Origin: Azospirillum fermentarium
GTDB lineage: Bacteria > Pseudomonadota > Alphaproteobacteria > Azospirillales > Azospirillaceae
DNA length: 64,000 nt
Direction of reading: 5' to 3'
Assembly: GCF_025961205.1 (NCBI RefSeq)
Contig: NZ_JAOQNH010000001.1
Coordinates: 582,001-646,000, forward strand
The position numbers and the translations under genes are program-made. The notes under the pieces were generated by a model. That model ran no database searches. It was given only the letters and a program-made list of their open reading frames with translations, and had not been told where the DNA came from. Shown one piece after another: positions 49,800 to 59,190 of the stretch. Each line of letters opens with the position of its first letter. The stretch's first letter is position 1.

Positions 49800-52700
49800 G
49801 TGAGCGACGAGTTTCTGTTCGCCGATGAAGATCCGGGGCCGGAGACCGCCCCGGTCCCGGCGTCAGACACACCGCCCGACACCGCCGATCCCTGGCTGAT
49901 CCTGATCGTCGATGACGATCCCGCCATCCACGCCACCACCAAGATGGTGCTGCGGGGATTCTCGTTCGAAGGGCGCCCGGCCCAGTTCCTGTCCGCCGCC
50001 ACCGCGGCGGAGGCGCGCACCATCCTGGCCCAGCATCCCGGCATCGCCGTGGTGCTGCTGGACGTGGTGATGGAATCCGACGACGCCGGCCTGCGGCTGG
50101 TCCGCCACATCCGCAACGACATGCACAACCGGCGGGTCCGCATCATCCTGCGCACCGGCCAGCCGGGGCAGGCGCCCGAGCGGGACGTCATCCTCAACTA
50201 CGACATCAACGACTACAAATCCAAGACCGAGCTGACGGCGCAGAAGCTGTTCACCTCCGTCGTCGCCGCCCTGCGCGGCTATCAGGACATCTCGGCCATC
50301 GAACAGCACCGCCAGGGGCTGGAGCGCATCCTGAACGCCTCCTCCGCCCTGCTCGACAAGCGCACGGTGGCGGCCTACATCGCCGGGGCGGCGGAACGGA
50401 TCGAGGCGGTGTTCCCCGCCCTGACCGGCGCGCTCTTGTGCCTGCGCCCCCTGCCCGGCCCGGACGAGGACGGGATCGACCCCGACGATCCGCCCGTGCT
50501 GGCGCTCGGCGGCTGCGGCGCCTTCACCGGGCTGGACGGGCAGGTGGTGGGCCACGGCACCGAACCGGCGGTGCCCGCCGATCTGGCCGAACAGGTGACG
50601 GCGGCCCTGGCCGCGGTGCGCCACCGGTACGAGCGCGGCCACAGCATCCTGGCGTTCCGCTCCACCTCCAGCCGCCACGACGTGGCGTTCCTGCTCACCC
50701 ACGCCCATCCCCCCAGCGAGGACGAGCGGCGGCTGCTGGAGGTGTTCTGCTCCAAGGTGGCGGTCGGCTTCGACAACGTGCACCTGTACGAGGAACTGGC
50801 CTCCCTCAACCGCACCCTGGAAAATCAGGTGGCGGAGCGCACCCGCGCCCTGGTGGACGCCACCCACGCGGCCGAGGCCGCGCGTGCCGAGGCGGAAGCG
50901 GCCAACCAGGCCAAATCCCTGTTCCTCGCCACCATGAGCCACGAGATCCGCACCCCCATGAACGGCGTTCAGGGGATGCTGGAGCTGCTGGAATACACCC
51001 CCCTCAGCGCCGAGCAGCGCGAACTGGTGACGGTGGTGCGCGATTCCGCCGGGTCGCTGCTGACCATCATCAACGACATCCTGGATTTCTCGAAGATCGA
51101 GGCCGGGCGGCTGGATCTGGAACGGGTGCCGGTGTCGCTGGCCCAGGTGGTGGAGGGAGTGGCCGACACCCTGGCGCCGGAAGCGCGCAAGAAGGATCTG
51201 GCCCTCATCACCTACATCGACCCCGACCTGCCGGCGGCGGTGATGGGCGACCCGGTGCGGCTGCGGCAGGTGCTGTTCAACATTGCCGGCAACGCGGTGA
51301 AGTTCACCGACGCCGGGGCGGTCAAGATCCGCGCGGAACTGATTGCCGCCGCCGGCGGGCGGGCGACGGTGGGGATCTCGGTGATCGACACCGGCATCGG
51401 CATCCCCCGCGACGTGCAGGCACGCCTGTTCCGCCCCTTCTCCCAGGCCGAAGCCTCCACCACCCGCCGGTTCGGCGGCACCGGGCTGGGGCTGTCCATC
51501 TGCCGCCGCATCGCCGAACTGCTGGGCGGCGAGATCGGGGTGGAGAGCGAACCGGGGCGCGGGTCCAGCTTCTGGTTCACCTTCACCGCCGATCTTGCGG
51601 ACACCGCAGCCCCGGAGGCCGAGGCCGGGCTGCGGGGCCTGCGCCTGCTGGTGGTCGATCCCGAACCCGACGAGCGCCGCTTCCTCGCCCGCTACGCCGC
51701 GGCGGAAGGGGCCGCGGTGGAAGAGGTGGCCGACGCCCTGGACGCCGCCCGCCTGCTGGCGAACGGCCATCCCCCCGACGCGGTGATCGTGGCCGAAGAG
51801 GCCGACGTGGACGGGCTGCGCTGCGAACGCGCGCTGCTGGACGCCGGGCTGGTGATGGTGACGCCCCAGGTGGTTCCGTCGGACGTGGGCGGGGCGGCGG
51901 TGGTCACCCGCCCCGTGCGCCGCACCCAGCTTGTCCGCGCGGTGCAGGAAGCCACCGGCCGCCGCCAGCCGGAACCCCACGCCCCCTCCACCCCGCCCCG
52001 CACCAGCGCCGTCACCGCCGGCAGCCGCGCCCCCACCGTGGCGGAGGCCGAGGCCGCCGGGCGGCTGATCCTGGTGGCCGAGGACCATCCCACCAACCGT
52101 CAGGTGATCCTGCGCCAGCTGGCCCTGCTGGGCTTCGCCGCCGAGGTGGGCAACGACGGGCGCGAGGCGCTGGAGATGTGGCGCACCGGGCGCTATGCCC
52201 TGCTGCTCACCGATTGCCAGATGCCGGAACTGGACGGCTTCGCCCTGACCGCCGCCATCCGCGCGGAAGAGGCGGCCCCCGGCCCCCATACCCCCAGCGC
52301 CCATATCCCCATCATCGCCATCACCGCCAACGCCATGGAGGGCGAGGCGCAGAAGTGCCTGGCCGCCGGCATGGACGACAGCGTGTCCAAACCGGTGGAG
52401 ATCAACCACCTCCGCCGCATCCTCGACCGCTACCTGCCGCCGCGCGGCTGCGCCCCGGCCCCGGTGGTGGTGCCGTCCCCGCCGCCCACCCCGGCGGACC
52501 CTCTCGACCTGGGGGCGCTGGCCGCGCTTTTCGACGGCGACGACGGGTTCATCGTCACGCTGGTGGGCGAATTCCTCACCTCCAACCGCGCCACCCAGAC
52601 CCGGCTGGAAGCCGCCTTCGCCGCCCGCGACTGGGACGGCGTGCGGCAGGCGGGGCACAAGCTCGCCGGTTCATCCCGCACCATCGGCGCCCACGCCCTG

Positions 52701-52823
52701 GCCGAGGTGGGCGACGCCATCGAGCGGGCGGCGCTGGAGGGTGGGGACGAGGGGGTCGGGACGCTGGTGCTCCGGGCCGCGGAGGAGTTGCGGCGGATCG
52801 CGGCGTTTGTGGAAGAGGCGTGA
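49800..52823 (+). CDS. Hybrid sensor histidine kinase with multiple receivers and Hpt
   Basis: The 1007-residue protein has REC (about 30-150, phosphoacceptor Asp88), a DUF3369/GAF-like region (about 170-360), HisKA with the phospho-His381 in [10 protein letters not shown], an HATPase domain (NAVKFTDAG and TGLGLSI), a degenerate middle receiver without the Asp, a last REC with Asp805 in [10 protein letters not shown], and an Hpt domain with His953 in [10 protein letters not shown]. It can thus run a full phosphorelay. It starts at a GTG (49800) with GGAGGGG upstream. The output partner is not encoded next to it. Confidence 0.93.
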   Translation: MSDEFLFADEDPGPETAPVPASDTPPDTADPWLILIVDDDPAIHATTKMVLRGFSFEGRPAQFLSAATAAEARTILAQHPGIAVVLLDVVMESDDAGLRLVRHIRNDMHNRRVRIILRTGQPGQAPERDVILNYDINDYKSKTELTAQKLFTSVVAALRGYQDISAIEQHRQGLERILNASSALLDKRTVAAYIAGAAERIEAVFPALTGALLCLRPLPGPDEDGIDPDDPPVLALGGCGAFTGLDGQVVGHGTEPAVPADLAEQVTAALAAVRHRYERGHSILAFRSTSSRHDVAFLLTHAHPPSEDERRLLEVFCSKVAVGFDNVHLYEELASLNRTLENQVAERTRALVDATHAAEAARAEAEAANQAKSLFLATMSHEIRTPMNGVQGMLELLEYTPLSAEQRELVTVVRDSAGSLLTIINDILDFSKIEAGRLDLERVPVSLAQVVEGVADTLAPEARKKDLALITYIDPDLPAAVMGDPVRLRQVLFNIAGNAVKFTDAGAVKIRAELIAAAGGRATVGISVIDTGIGIPRDVQARLFRPFSQAEASTTRRFGGTGLGLSICRRIAELLGGEIGVESEPGRGSSFWFTFTADLADTAAPEAEAGLRGLRLLVVDPEPDERRFLARYAAAEGAAVEEVADALDAARLLANGHPPDAVIVAEEADVDGLRCERALLDAGLVMVTPQVVPSDVGGAAVVTRPVRRTQLVRAVQEATGRRQPEPHAPSTPPRTSAVTAGSRAPTVAEAEAAGRLILVAEDHPTNRQVILRQLALLGFAAEVGNDGREALEMWRTGRYALLLTDCQMPELDGFALTAAIRAEEAAPGPHTPSAHIPIIAITANAMEGEAQKCLAAGMDDSVSKPVEINHLRRILDRYLPPRGCAPAPVVVPSPPPTPADPLDLGALAALFDGDDGFIVTLVGEFLTSNRATQTRLEAAFAARDWDGVRQAGHKLAGSSRTIGAHALAEVGDAIERAALEGGDEGVGTLVLRAAEELRRIAAFVEEA

Positions 52824-52876
52824 GCGAAGGGCTGCCGGCCCTTCGCACATCCCGGCCAAGGGCCGACGGCCCTTGG
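52824..52876. terminator. Tandem hairpins between the kinase and azlD genes
   Basis: GCGAAGGGC (52824-52832) pairs with GCCCTTCGC (52838-52846), and CCAAGGGCCG (52856-52865) with CGGCCCTTGG (52867-52876). The two palindromes separate the convergent genes and are likely bidirectional terminators. Confidence 0.6.
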
Positions 52877-52882
52877 AGCCCG

Positions 52883-53206
52883 TTACAGCAGGTTCTGGAT
52901 CAGCATGCACACCGCCGTGCCGCCGCCGACGGAAACCAGAAGGTTTCTCACGGTCAGGTGGGCGGCAACCGTGACGGCGACGCCGGCAAGCTGGGCCAAC
53001 TGCTCCACCAGGGGGGCCTGGGCGGCACCCCAGCCCAGATAGACGATCAGCACCGCCAGCACCGCCGGGGGAAACAGGTCGGCGAACATGCGGCGCAGGG
53101 TCGGATCGTTCAGGCGGTGGCCGATCAGGAAGGGCAGGAACCGGGCCGGTGCGGTCACCAGCGCCATCAGCAGGGCCGTGACGATGATCGTGCTGTCGAT
53201 GGTCAT
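52883..53206 (-). CDS. azlD: AzlD family branched-chain amino-acid transport protein
   Basis: The 107-residue protein is a small hydrophobic partner of AzlC: LLMALVTAPARFLPFLIGHRL and FPPAVLAVLIVYLGWG segments fit the AzlD/YgaH family. It has three to four hydrophobic helices. It starts one base after the azlC stop, so the two form an operon. The pair exports or imports branched-chain amino acids or analogues; the substrate is inferred from the family. Confidence 0.88.
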   Translation of the reverse strand: MTIDSTIIVTALLMALVTAPARFLPFLIGHRLNDPTLRRMFADLFPPAVLAVLIVYLGWGAAQAPLVEQLAQLAGVAVTVAAHLTVRNLLVSVGGGTAVCMLIQNLL

Positions 53207-53207
53207 G

Positions 53208-53909
53208 TCAGCCCGCCTTCCGGTTCAGCAACGCCACCGCCACAAGGGCCGCGGCCATGATCGGCAGCAGCGTGTTGGCGGTGCCGAACAGCGCCGCCCC
53301 CGCCGCCGCCGCCAGCCCGCCCACCAGCGCCGCCCGCCGGGTGACGCCGCTGCGCACCTGTTCCAGCAGCAGCACCACGAACAGCGCGGTCAGCGCGAAA
53401 TCCAGCCCCTTGATCCCCGCCGGCACGTACCCGCCGGCCAGGGCGCCCAGCGCACAGCCGATGACCCAGTACGCCTGATTGAGCACCGCCACCCGCCACA
53501 GGATGCCGGGCAGCCGCACATCCTCCCGCCCCGGCCCGGCGGCGGCCAGCACGGCATAGGTCTCGTCGGTCAGGGCAAAGGCGAAATAGCCCTTGGCCGC
53601 CGTCCATCCGGGAAAACGGTCGAGGAACGCCAGACCATAGAGCGCGTGGCGGGCGTTCATGGTCAGCGTGGCCAGCGCGATCTCCAGCGGCCCCTGCCCC
53701 GCCGCCAGCATCGCCGCGGCCATGAACTGCGACGCCCCGGCATAGACCACCAGCCCCAAGAGCGGCGCCCCCAGCGGGTCCAGCCCCCGCTGCACCCACA
53801 GCACGCCGAACCCGATGCCGATGGGCACATAGCCCACCAGGATCGGCAGGCTGAGAACGAACGCCCGCCGCCACAGCGGCATGGGCAAATCCAGAGCGTG
53901 ATCGGTCAT
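53208..53909 (-). CDS. azlC: AzlC family ABC-independent permease
   Basis: The 233-residue protein fits the AzlC/YgaZ family: GYVPIGIGFGVLWVQRGLDPLGAPLLGLVVYAGASQFMAAAML and ATLTMNARHALYGLAFLDRF, both family hallmarks, with about five to six membrane helices. It functions together with AzlD in amino-acid efflux. The ATG at 53909 is used; a further start (53936) would add nine residues. It shares its strand with the upstream AraC regulator, which could control it. Confidence 0.9.
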   Translation of the reverse strand: MTDHALDLPMPLWRRAFVLSLPILVGYVPIGIGFGVLWVQRGLDPLGAPLLGLVVYAGASQFMAAAMLAAGQGPLEIALATLTMNARHALYGLAFLDRFPGWTAAKGYFAFALTDETYAVLAAAGPGREDVRLPGILWRVAVLNQAYWVIGCALGALAGGYVPAGIKGLDFALTALFVVLLLEQVRSGVTRRAALVGGLAAAAGAALFGTANTLLPIMAAALVAVALLNRKAG

Positions 53910-53979
53910 GAACGGAATGGAGCAGATGTGGTGCATGGAAAGGGTGAGCCGGCGACTGTGCCCGCTTGGCCCCCGTCCC

Positions 53980-54822
53980 TCAACCCCCTTGATGCCGCAT
54001 CACCGCGCGGGACAGGCGTCCGGGCGGCAGCCCGTAGCAGCGCTGGAACAGCCGCGTCATGTGCGCCTGATCGGCGAAGCCCGCCGCCGCCGCGGCATCG
54101 GCCACCCCCACCCCGGCCCTGAGCAGATCCCGCGCCCGCGCCAGCCGCATCTGCACCTGGAACGCATGGGGCGGCAGGCCGTAGGCCGCGCGGAACGCAC
54201 GGAGCAGGCGGAACCGCCCCGCCCCCGTCGCTTCCTCCAGGTCGGCCAGGGTCACCGGCTCGGGCGCGCGGTCGGCCAGCACCGCCCGCACCAGCCTGGC
54301 CAGGCGGGTGTCGCCACGGCCGGGCGCCGCGCACCGCCCGCCCGCCGCGTGGCGGGCGATCAGGGCGCCCAGCGCCTCCGTCCCCAGCTCCTCGGCGCGC
54401 AGCGTCGGGCCTTCGGCGGCGAAGACGGTGAAGAAGGCGGCCAGACGGGCGGTGACGGCGGTATCCTCCACCACCCCGCTGGCGAAATCGGGGATGGCCC
54501 CCGGCGCGCGCCCCAGCCCGGAAGCCAGACCGGCCAGGGCGGGTGCGGGAATCTGCGCGGTCCAATAGCTCCACCCGGCCTCGTCCGCCTCGCCCGTGTG
54601 GATTTCGCCGGGGGCGGCCAGACAGACGGTGCCCGCCGGGGCCGCCAGCCGGGCGCGGCCATAGCGGAAGCGGTTGGTTCCCCGCGTCACCACCCCGACC
54701 GTGAAATCCTCGTGGAAATGGGGGGCGAAGCTGCGGCGGCGGTAATCGGCGCGCAGCACGTCGATGCCCCCGAACAGCCCGGCGGCCCGCCACACCCGCA
54801 CCGATCCGGTCTCTCCGCTCAT
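53980..54822 (-). CDS. AraC-family transcriptional regulator
   Basis: The 280-residue protein has an AraC-type N-terminal cupin-like domain (HFHEDFTVGVVTRGTNRF; AAPGEIHTGEADEAGW) and a C-terminal double helix-turn-helix (about 175-275) with RFRLLRAFRAAYGLPPHAFQVQMRLARARDLL and VADAAAAAGFADQAHMTRLFQRCYGLPPGRL, diagnostic of the family. It is directly upstream of azlCD, so it probably regulates their expression in response to an amino acid. The start overlaps the stop of the methyltransferase gene upstream (ATGA). Confidence 0.93.
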   Translation of the reverse strand: MSGETGSVRVWRAAGLFGGIDVLRADYRRRSFAPHFHEDFTVGVVTRGTNRFRYGRARLAAPAGTVCLAAPGEIHTGEADEAGWSYWTAQIPAPALAGLASGLGRAPGAIPDFASGVVEDTAVTARLAAFFTVFAAEGPTLRAEELGTEALGALIARHAAGGRCAAPGRGDTRLARLVRAVLADRAPEPVTLADLEEATGAGRFRLLRAFRAAYGLPPHAFQVQMRLARARDLLRAGVGVADAAAAAGFADQAHMTRLFQRCYGLPPGRLSRAVMRHQGG

Positions 54823-55592
54823 TCCGGCACCCGCCCCACCGCCCGGTAGAAGGTGTAGGTGGTCACCCCGTCCGGCCCCGACGACGCCGCGGCGAGATCG
54901 GCCAGCCCCTGGGCGTGTGCCGCCCCGTCCACCGCACCGGCCACCATGGGCACGATGATGCGCCGGGTGAACCCATCCCGCAACGCCGGTGCCCCGGCGT
55001 CGGCGAACACCGTGCGCGGCTCCACCCGCACATCGCTGAAACCGGCGGCGGTCAGCAGCCCGTGCAGCCGCCGCCCGATGTCGGGGTTGCCGCCCAGCCG
55101 CCGTTGCGCCGCCACCAGCGCATCCCACGCCGCCCGCCCCGCCGCGGTTTCCGGCACGGTGCGGAAGGAACCGTGGTCCCCCTCCACCACCGTCACCCTG
55201 CCGCCGGGCCGGACGGCGCGGCGCAGGACGCCCAGCGCCGCCGCCGGGTCGGCCAGATGCTCCAGCACGAAGCACACGAAACCGTGATCGAAGCCCGCGT
55301 CCGCCAGGGGGGCCGTGCGCAGGTCGCCGTGAATCCACGTCACCCGCGGCCCCGGACAGGCCGCCCGCGCCGCCGCAAGCTGGCCGGCGTCGATGTCGAG
55401 CGCCGTGATGCGGATGCCGGGATGGCGGGCCAGCAGCGCCGCCGTCTGGCGCCCGGTGCCGCACCCGGCCTCCAGCACATGGGTGCCGGGGGGAAAGGAC
55501 AGGCCGTCGTGGATCAGGGCTTCCAGGATCGCCGCCTGATCGGCCAGCCGTTCCGCCTCCCGCCCCGAATAGCCGTGGACATAGCCGCTCAT
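54819..55592 (-). CDS. SAM-dependent methyltransferase
   Basis: The 257-residue enzyme has the class I methyltransferase motifs: VLEAGCGTGRQTAALL (about 40), ITALDIDAGQL, HGDLRTAPLADAGFDHGFVCFVLEHL and RPGGRVTVVEGDHGS. It resembles UbiE/Methyltransf_11-type enzymes. The substrate is unknown. GGAGGAA precedes its ATG. Its stop overlaps the AraC gene start, so methyltransferase, AraC and azlCD could be one transcription unit. Confidence 0.88.
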   Translation of the reverse strand: MSGYVHGYSGREAERLADQAAILEALIHDGLSFPPGTHVLEAGCGTGRQTAALLARHPGIRITALDIDAGQLAAARAACPGPRVTWIHGDLRTAPLADAGFDHGFVCFVLEHLADPAAALGVLRRAVRPGGRVTVVEGDHGSFRTVPETAAGRAAWDALVAAQRRLGGNPDIGRRLHGLLTAAGFSDVRVEPRTVFADAGAPALRDGFTRRIIVPMVAGAVDGAAHAQGLADLAAASSGPDGVTTYTFYRAVGRVPE

Positions 55593-55678
55593 GCTTCCTC
55601 CGTCATCATGACGGGGGAAAGTGTGCCGCGGGGGCGCGGGGGCGGTCTTGAACGGAATTGCAGGTTGTCCGGCGCCGG

Positions 55679-56365
55679 TTACGGGCCGTGGCGCCCGTTC
55701 TCGGCCAGGGCGGCCAGCGCGCCGGCATCGCACACGGCGATGTGGCCGCGGGTCAGGGCCACCAGCCCGCGGCGCTCGAACTCCTTCAACTGGCGGCTGA
55801 CCACCTCGCGCGCGGTGCCCAGTTCGGCGGCCAGGGCCTGATGGGTCATGTCCAGCCCACCCGCCGCACCGCCGCGGTCCAGCAGCAGCCGGGCCAGCCG
55901 CAGGTCGATGCGCCCGAACGCCACCTCCTCCACCAGCATCATCAGCCCGGTGAGCCGCGTGCCGAAGGAGGCGAAGACGAAATCGCGGAACACGGCGGAG
56001 CGGGCCAGCAGGGCGTGAAACGGCTGGGCGGCCACCGCCACCGCCTCCACATCCGACTCGGCGATGCCCTCGGCGCTGTAATCGGCCCGCGTCATCAGGC
56101 AGGCGGTGGTCAGGATGCAGGTCTCGCCCCGCGCCACCCGGTACAGCAGGATCTCCCGCCCGTTCTCCGACACCATCTGCACGCGGATGGCGCCGTCCAG
56201 CACCAGCATGAAATGCCGGCACAGGGCGCCGGGGGTGAACACCACTGTTCCACGGGAAACAACCATGCGCCGGGCCTGGGCGCGCAGAAGACCGAGCGCC
56301 TCCGGCTCCAGCGCCGTCAGCGGCGGAAAGGCCGCCAGCCAGCCGGTATCGTCCCCCGCCACCAT
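55679..56365 (-). CDS. Crp/Fnr family transcriptional regulator
   Basis: The 228-residue regulator has an effector domain (GTVVFTPGALCRHFMLVLDGAIRVQM; GREILLYRVARGETCILTTACLM) and a winged helix (MTHQALAAELGTAREVVSRQLKEFERRGLV). The Cys residues CILTTACLM are of interest for redox or metal sensing but do not match FNR. This form is common in alphaproteobacteria near sulphur-related genes. The MOSC gene lies upstream on the same strand, 19 bases away. Confidence 0.9.
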   Translation of the reverse strand: MVAGDDTGWLAAFPPLTALEPEALGLLRAQARRMVVSRGTVVFTPGALCRHFMLVLDGAIRVQMVSENGREILLYRVARGETCILTTACLMTRADYSAEGIAESDVEAVAVAAQPFHALLARSAVFRDFVFASFGTRLTGLMMLVEEVAFGRIDLRLARLLLDRGGAAGGLDMTHQALAAELGTAREVVSRQLKEFERRGLVALTRGHIAVCDAGALAALAENGRHGP

Positions 56366-56384
56366 GCTCCCCCCACCGCTCCGG

Positions 56385-57149
56385 TCAGGCGAGCGTCACC
56401 CCGTCGCCGGTGGCGATGGACCCGCCGGCCACCACACGGGCATAGACGCCGCAGTGGGCGTGACCATACCCGCGTTTGAGCGTCTGCACCACGTTCAGGT
56501 CACGCGCGCCGGTCTGGGGGTTGACCTCGGTCGCCGGGCAGCGGCCGATGGGGGCGGTGACCTCCAGCCGCGCATCGCCGATGCACAGCGTGCGGCCGAT
56601 CCACGACCGTTCCCCCCACGCCGGCACGCCGTCCAGCCACAGGTTGGCGCGGAAGCGGTGAGGGTCCACCGGCTGTTTCGCCACCCGCTCGATGTCCTGC
56701 ACGCTGGCGAGATTGAGGATGGACACCAGCGGCTCGCGGACATCGCTGAAGGCGAACGTCTCTCCCGCCTCCTGGATCCGCGGCACACCGGGGACCGAGC
56801 CGGCCATGTAGGCGGTGAAGAACTGTTCCACCAGTGTCCGGCCCATGGGCTGGTCCAGGCGCCCGCGGGACACCGGCTTGCCGTTGCGGCGGATCACCAG
56901 CATGTGGGTGTCGGGGTCGAAATCGGTGTGCAGCGCCGCCAGCCGTTCGTGACGGTCCAGCGCCAGGAAATCGGTCTTGGGACGCCACCCGCCCTCCTCC
57001 GGCAACCCGACCTCCGGCGTCAGGGTGCCCAGAAGCAAGGCGTAACGGCGGTCGAGCGGCAAGCCTCCGCCCACGGTCACGGTGGTCCGGGGCAGTTCTT
57101 GCGCGCTCAGCCCCTTCACGGGATAGCGCAGGATGTTGGCAACGTTCAT
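56385..57149 (-). CDS. MOSC domain-containing protein
   Basis: The 254-residue protein has an N-terminal beta-barrel MOSC_N-like part (LRYPVKGLSAQELPRTTVTVGGGLPLDRRYAL) and the MOSC domain with RFRANLWLDG and the conserved Cys segment IGRCPATEVNPQTGARD. MOSC proteins take part in molybdenum cofactor or sulphur transfer reactions, for example N-hydroxylated-base reduction. It lies upstream of the Crp/Fnr gene and is probably co-transcribed with it. Confidence 0.92.
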   Translation of the reverse strand: MNVANILRYPVKGLSAQELPRTTVTVGGGLPLDRRYALLLGTLTPEVGLPEEGGWRPKTDFLALDRHERLAALHTDFDPDTHMLVIRRNGKPVSRGRLDQPMGRTLVEQFFTAYMAGSVPGVPRIQEAGETFAFSDVREPLVSILNLASVQDIERVAKQPVDPHRFRANLWLDGVPAWGERSWIGRTLCIGDARLEVTAPIGRCPATEVNPQTGARDLNVVQTLKRGYGHAHCGVYARVVAGGSIATGDGVTLA

Positions 57150-57216
57150 GGTGGCACGGGTGAACAGATGGTTCTCTAACTGTCGTTCCCTTTCGGCCTA
57201 TGTCAACAGGCCAAAG

Positions 57217-57257
57217 GGCGGTTTGTGTTTCGCAGTGGCAAAAAGCAACAAACCGCC
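57217..57257 (-). terminator. Long-loop hairpin after the Nudix gene
   Basis: GGCGGTTTGT (57217-57226) and ACAAACCGCC (57248-57257) are perfect 10-base arms with a 21-base loop. It lies downstream of the Nudix stop and upstream of the MOSC start on the minus strand. The loop is long, so the terminator call is tentative. Confidence 0.45.
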
Positions 57258-57271
57258 GGGTTTCAACATCC

Positions 57272-57817
57272 CTACCACTCCTCCGCCCGCGGTGCACCCG
57301 CCAGTTCGCCAAGCCGGCGGCGGGTTCCCCGCGTGACGTCCGCCGGCAGGGCGGCCAGGGGGAAGAAGCGCGCCTCGACGATTTCCACCCCGTCGGCGGC
57401 GAGGGTTCCGCTCCATCCCTCGGCCACGAACACGCTCACATGGTCGCTGGCCCCGGCGGCGAAACGGGCATAGACACCCAGCAGACGGACGGGGCCGTCC
57501 ACGCTCAGCCCCACCTCCTCCCGCACCTCGCGCCGCACGGCATCCGCCACGGTCTCGCCGCGGTTCACCCCACCGCCGGGCAGATGCCAGCCACCGATGT
57601 AGCTGTGGCGGATCAGCAGGATGCGCCGCGCGTCCTCCGGCCCGTCCAGGATGACGGCGCGCACCCCCATGGTCAGGGGCCGGGCGATGCGGTGCCACAG
57701 CGCCCGCCCGTGCCACGCCAGCCGCAACGCCAGCCACACCAGCCGCCGAATCCCCGCAACGGTCCGGGGTGCATCGGATCCGGCGGCGGGAGCCAGGGGG
57801 CTGCTGGTATCGGTCAT
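57272..57817 (-). CDS. Nudix hydrolase
   Basis: The 181-residue enzyme has a full Nudix box: GGGVNRGETVADAVRREVREEVGL matches Gx5Ex7REUxEExGU. It starts with a 45-residue extension including an amphipathic helix (RRLVWLALRLAWHGRALWHRI), possibly a membrane-binding segment. It hydrolyses a nucleoside diphosphate-linked substrate not identifiable from sequence. It lies upstream of the MOSC gene on the same strand. Confidence 0.92.
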   Translation of the reverse strand: MTDTSSPLAPAAGSDAPRTVAGIRRLVWLALRLAWHGRALWHRIARPLTMGVRAVILDGPEDARRILLIRHSYIGGWHLPGGGVNRGETVADAVRREVREEVGLSVDGPVRLLGVYARFAAGASDHVSVFVAEGWSGTLAADGVEIVEARFFPLAALPADVTRGTRRRLGELAGAPRAEEW

Positions 57818-57906
57818 GGGCGTGCCTCCGGTGGTGAGAACATCACGCCCCCAAGCTTACCCCCACGCCACCGGCCCGAGGAATGACGCAAAATGTGGGG
57901 AGGCCG

Positions 57907-58644
57907 CTACCCTTTGGACAGGGAACGCATCGCCCTTTGGATGATGCGGGCGGTGGCGGGGTTGCCGGCACCGTCCCAGCCGGCGCACACGGCCCGCACC
58001 CAATCGGGGGCGGTCTTGGCCGCATCGTTCAGCCAGTTGGCGACGGAATCCTGCACATAGCGCGCCGGATCGGCCCGCAGCGGCGCCAGCAGCACCAGAC
58101 CGGGCGACGGGTCGCGCTTCAACGCGGCGCAATGCCCGCACCACACGCCGCGGGGCCGGGTGGCTTCCACCGCGAAGCGGCGGATGTTGGCGTCGGGATC
58201 AGCGGTCCACGGCACCAGGGCAGCGATGGCCGCACCGATGTCCTGCAGCACAAAGGGCCGCACCGCCAGCCACGCCCATTCCCGCACGCCGAAATGGGGA
58301 TCGGCGGCAAAGCGCCGCTGGGCCGCCAGCCGCCGCTCCAGCGGCACCTCCCCCGCCTGCCCGACGGCGAAGGCCGCCCAGCCGCGCACGGTGTCGGACG
58401 GATGGGCGGCCAGCCGTTCCAGCGCGTCGGCGGGCACCGACGCGGCCAGAACCGCCCCCACCGCCGCCATCTGCCGGCTGATGCCCAGCGCCTTGGCGTC
58501 CGCCGCGGTGCGGACGACGGTCTCGTCCCCGGTCACCACGCGGGCCAGCGCCGCCTGATCCACCGCCAGACATTCGGCCAGCGTGCGCGCCTCGGCGGTG
58601 CCGGCGTTGAGGGCGGCCAGACGGTCGGGGGGTACGGCGGCCAT
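57907..58644 (-). CDS. HEAT-repeat protein, DNA alkylation repair (AlkD)-like
   Basis: The 245-residue protein is made of tandem alpha-helical repeats (HPSDTVRGWAAFAVGQAG; DPHFGVREWAWLAVRPFV; DPDANIRRFAVEATRPRG; DPARYVQDSVANWLNDAAK). AlkD-like DNA glycosylases have this pattern, including Trp and Asp in the DNA-facing helix. Absent a clear catalytic Asp/Trp assignment, it may also be a plain HEAT scaffold. It is upstream of the Nudix gene on the same strand. Confidence 0.75.
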   Translation of the reverse strand: MAAVPPDRLAALNAGTAEARTLAECLAVDQAALARVVTGDETVVRTAADAKALGISRQMAAVGAVLAASVPADALERLAAHPSDTVRGWAAFAVGQAGEVPLERRLAAQRRFAADPHFGVREWAWLAVRPFVLQDIGAAIAALVPWTADPDANIRRFAVEATRPRGVWCGHCAALKRDPSPGLVLLAPLRADPARYVQDSVANWLNDAAKTAPDWVRAVCAGWDGAGNPATARIIQRAMRSLSKG

Positions 58645-58794
58645 GGAATCATCCTGACGGTTCCGGGAGCAAATGAGAACATATCAGGAAAACAGGCGGA
58701 GGGCAGCGGGAAAGCGGTACGGCAGGAGGCCGCGGATAGAGAGGCCGCGTTCTACGTCCGCCAGACACGATAACGCCAACCGGGGAGACAGGCC

Positions 58795-58872
58795 ATGACC
58801 ACGGGCGAAATGACCGAAAGCCAGTTTTCCAAGATGCGGCCTATGCCGCTCGCCAAGCGGGCCGCGGAATAG
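58795..58872 (+). CDS. Possible 25-residue small protein
   Basis: A short frame MTTGEMTESQFSKMRPMPLAKRAAE starts at an ATG preceded by GGGGAGACAGG. It lies in the 326-base gap between the HEAT-repeat gene and tRNA-Lys, which otherwise holds only the tRNA terminator. No family is recognised, and length alone does not distinguish it from chance; the ribosome site is its only support. Confidence 0.3.
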   Translation: MTTGEMTESQFSKMRPMPLAKRAAE

Positions 58873-58933
58873 CGGCCCCGCACCAAGGGGTGGGCGGCGA
58901 ACACCCAAGCAAAGCCCCGGGCCCGAAAAGGGA

Positions 58934-58966
58934 AAGGCCCCGGAAGCGGTAAGCTTCCAGGGCCTT
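58934..58966 (-). terminator. Terminator of tRNA-Lys
   Basis: AAGGCCCcGGAAGC and its partner GCTTCC-GGGCCTT form a GC-rich stem of about 13 pairs with a short loop. On the minus strand it is followed by TTCCCTTTTC, consistent with rho-independent termination after tRNA-Lys. Confidence 0.75.
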
Positions 58967-58970
58967 AGAG

Positions 58971-59046
<76 letters not shown>

Positions 59047-59190
59047 ACTTTTTTCACCGTTCGTTTCGGCTTGTTTCGCCGCCCCGTCCGGTGGAGGGGT
59101 GTATAATGGAGCCGGATCGGGCTGTCGATAGGAAAATGACGTGGCCGTGAATTTTTTTCGGCCCGGCCCGCCTTTTCCACCCACGCGGGT

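Noticed and set aside
53203..53874. Alternative minus-strand frame overlapping azlC
   Set aside because: It is a Gly/Ala/Arg-rich frame-shifted shadow; the azlC frame has the family motifs and membrane helices.
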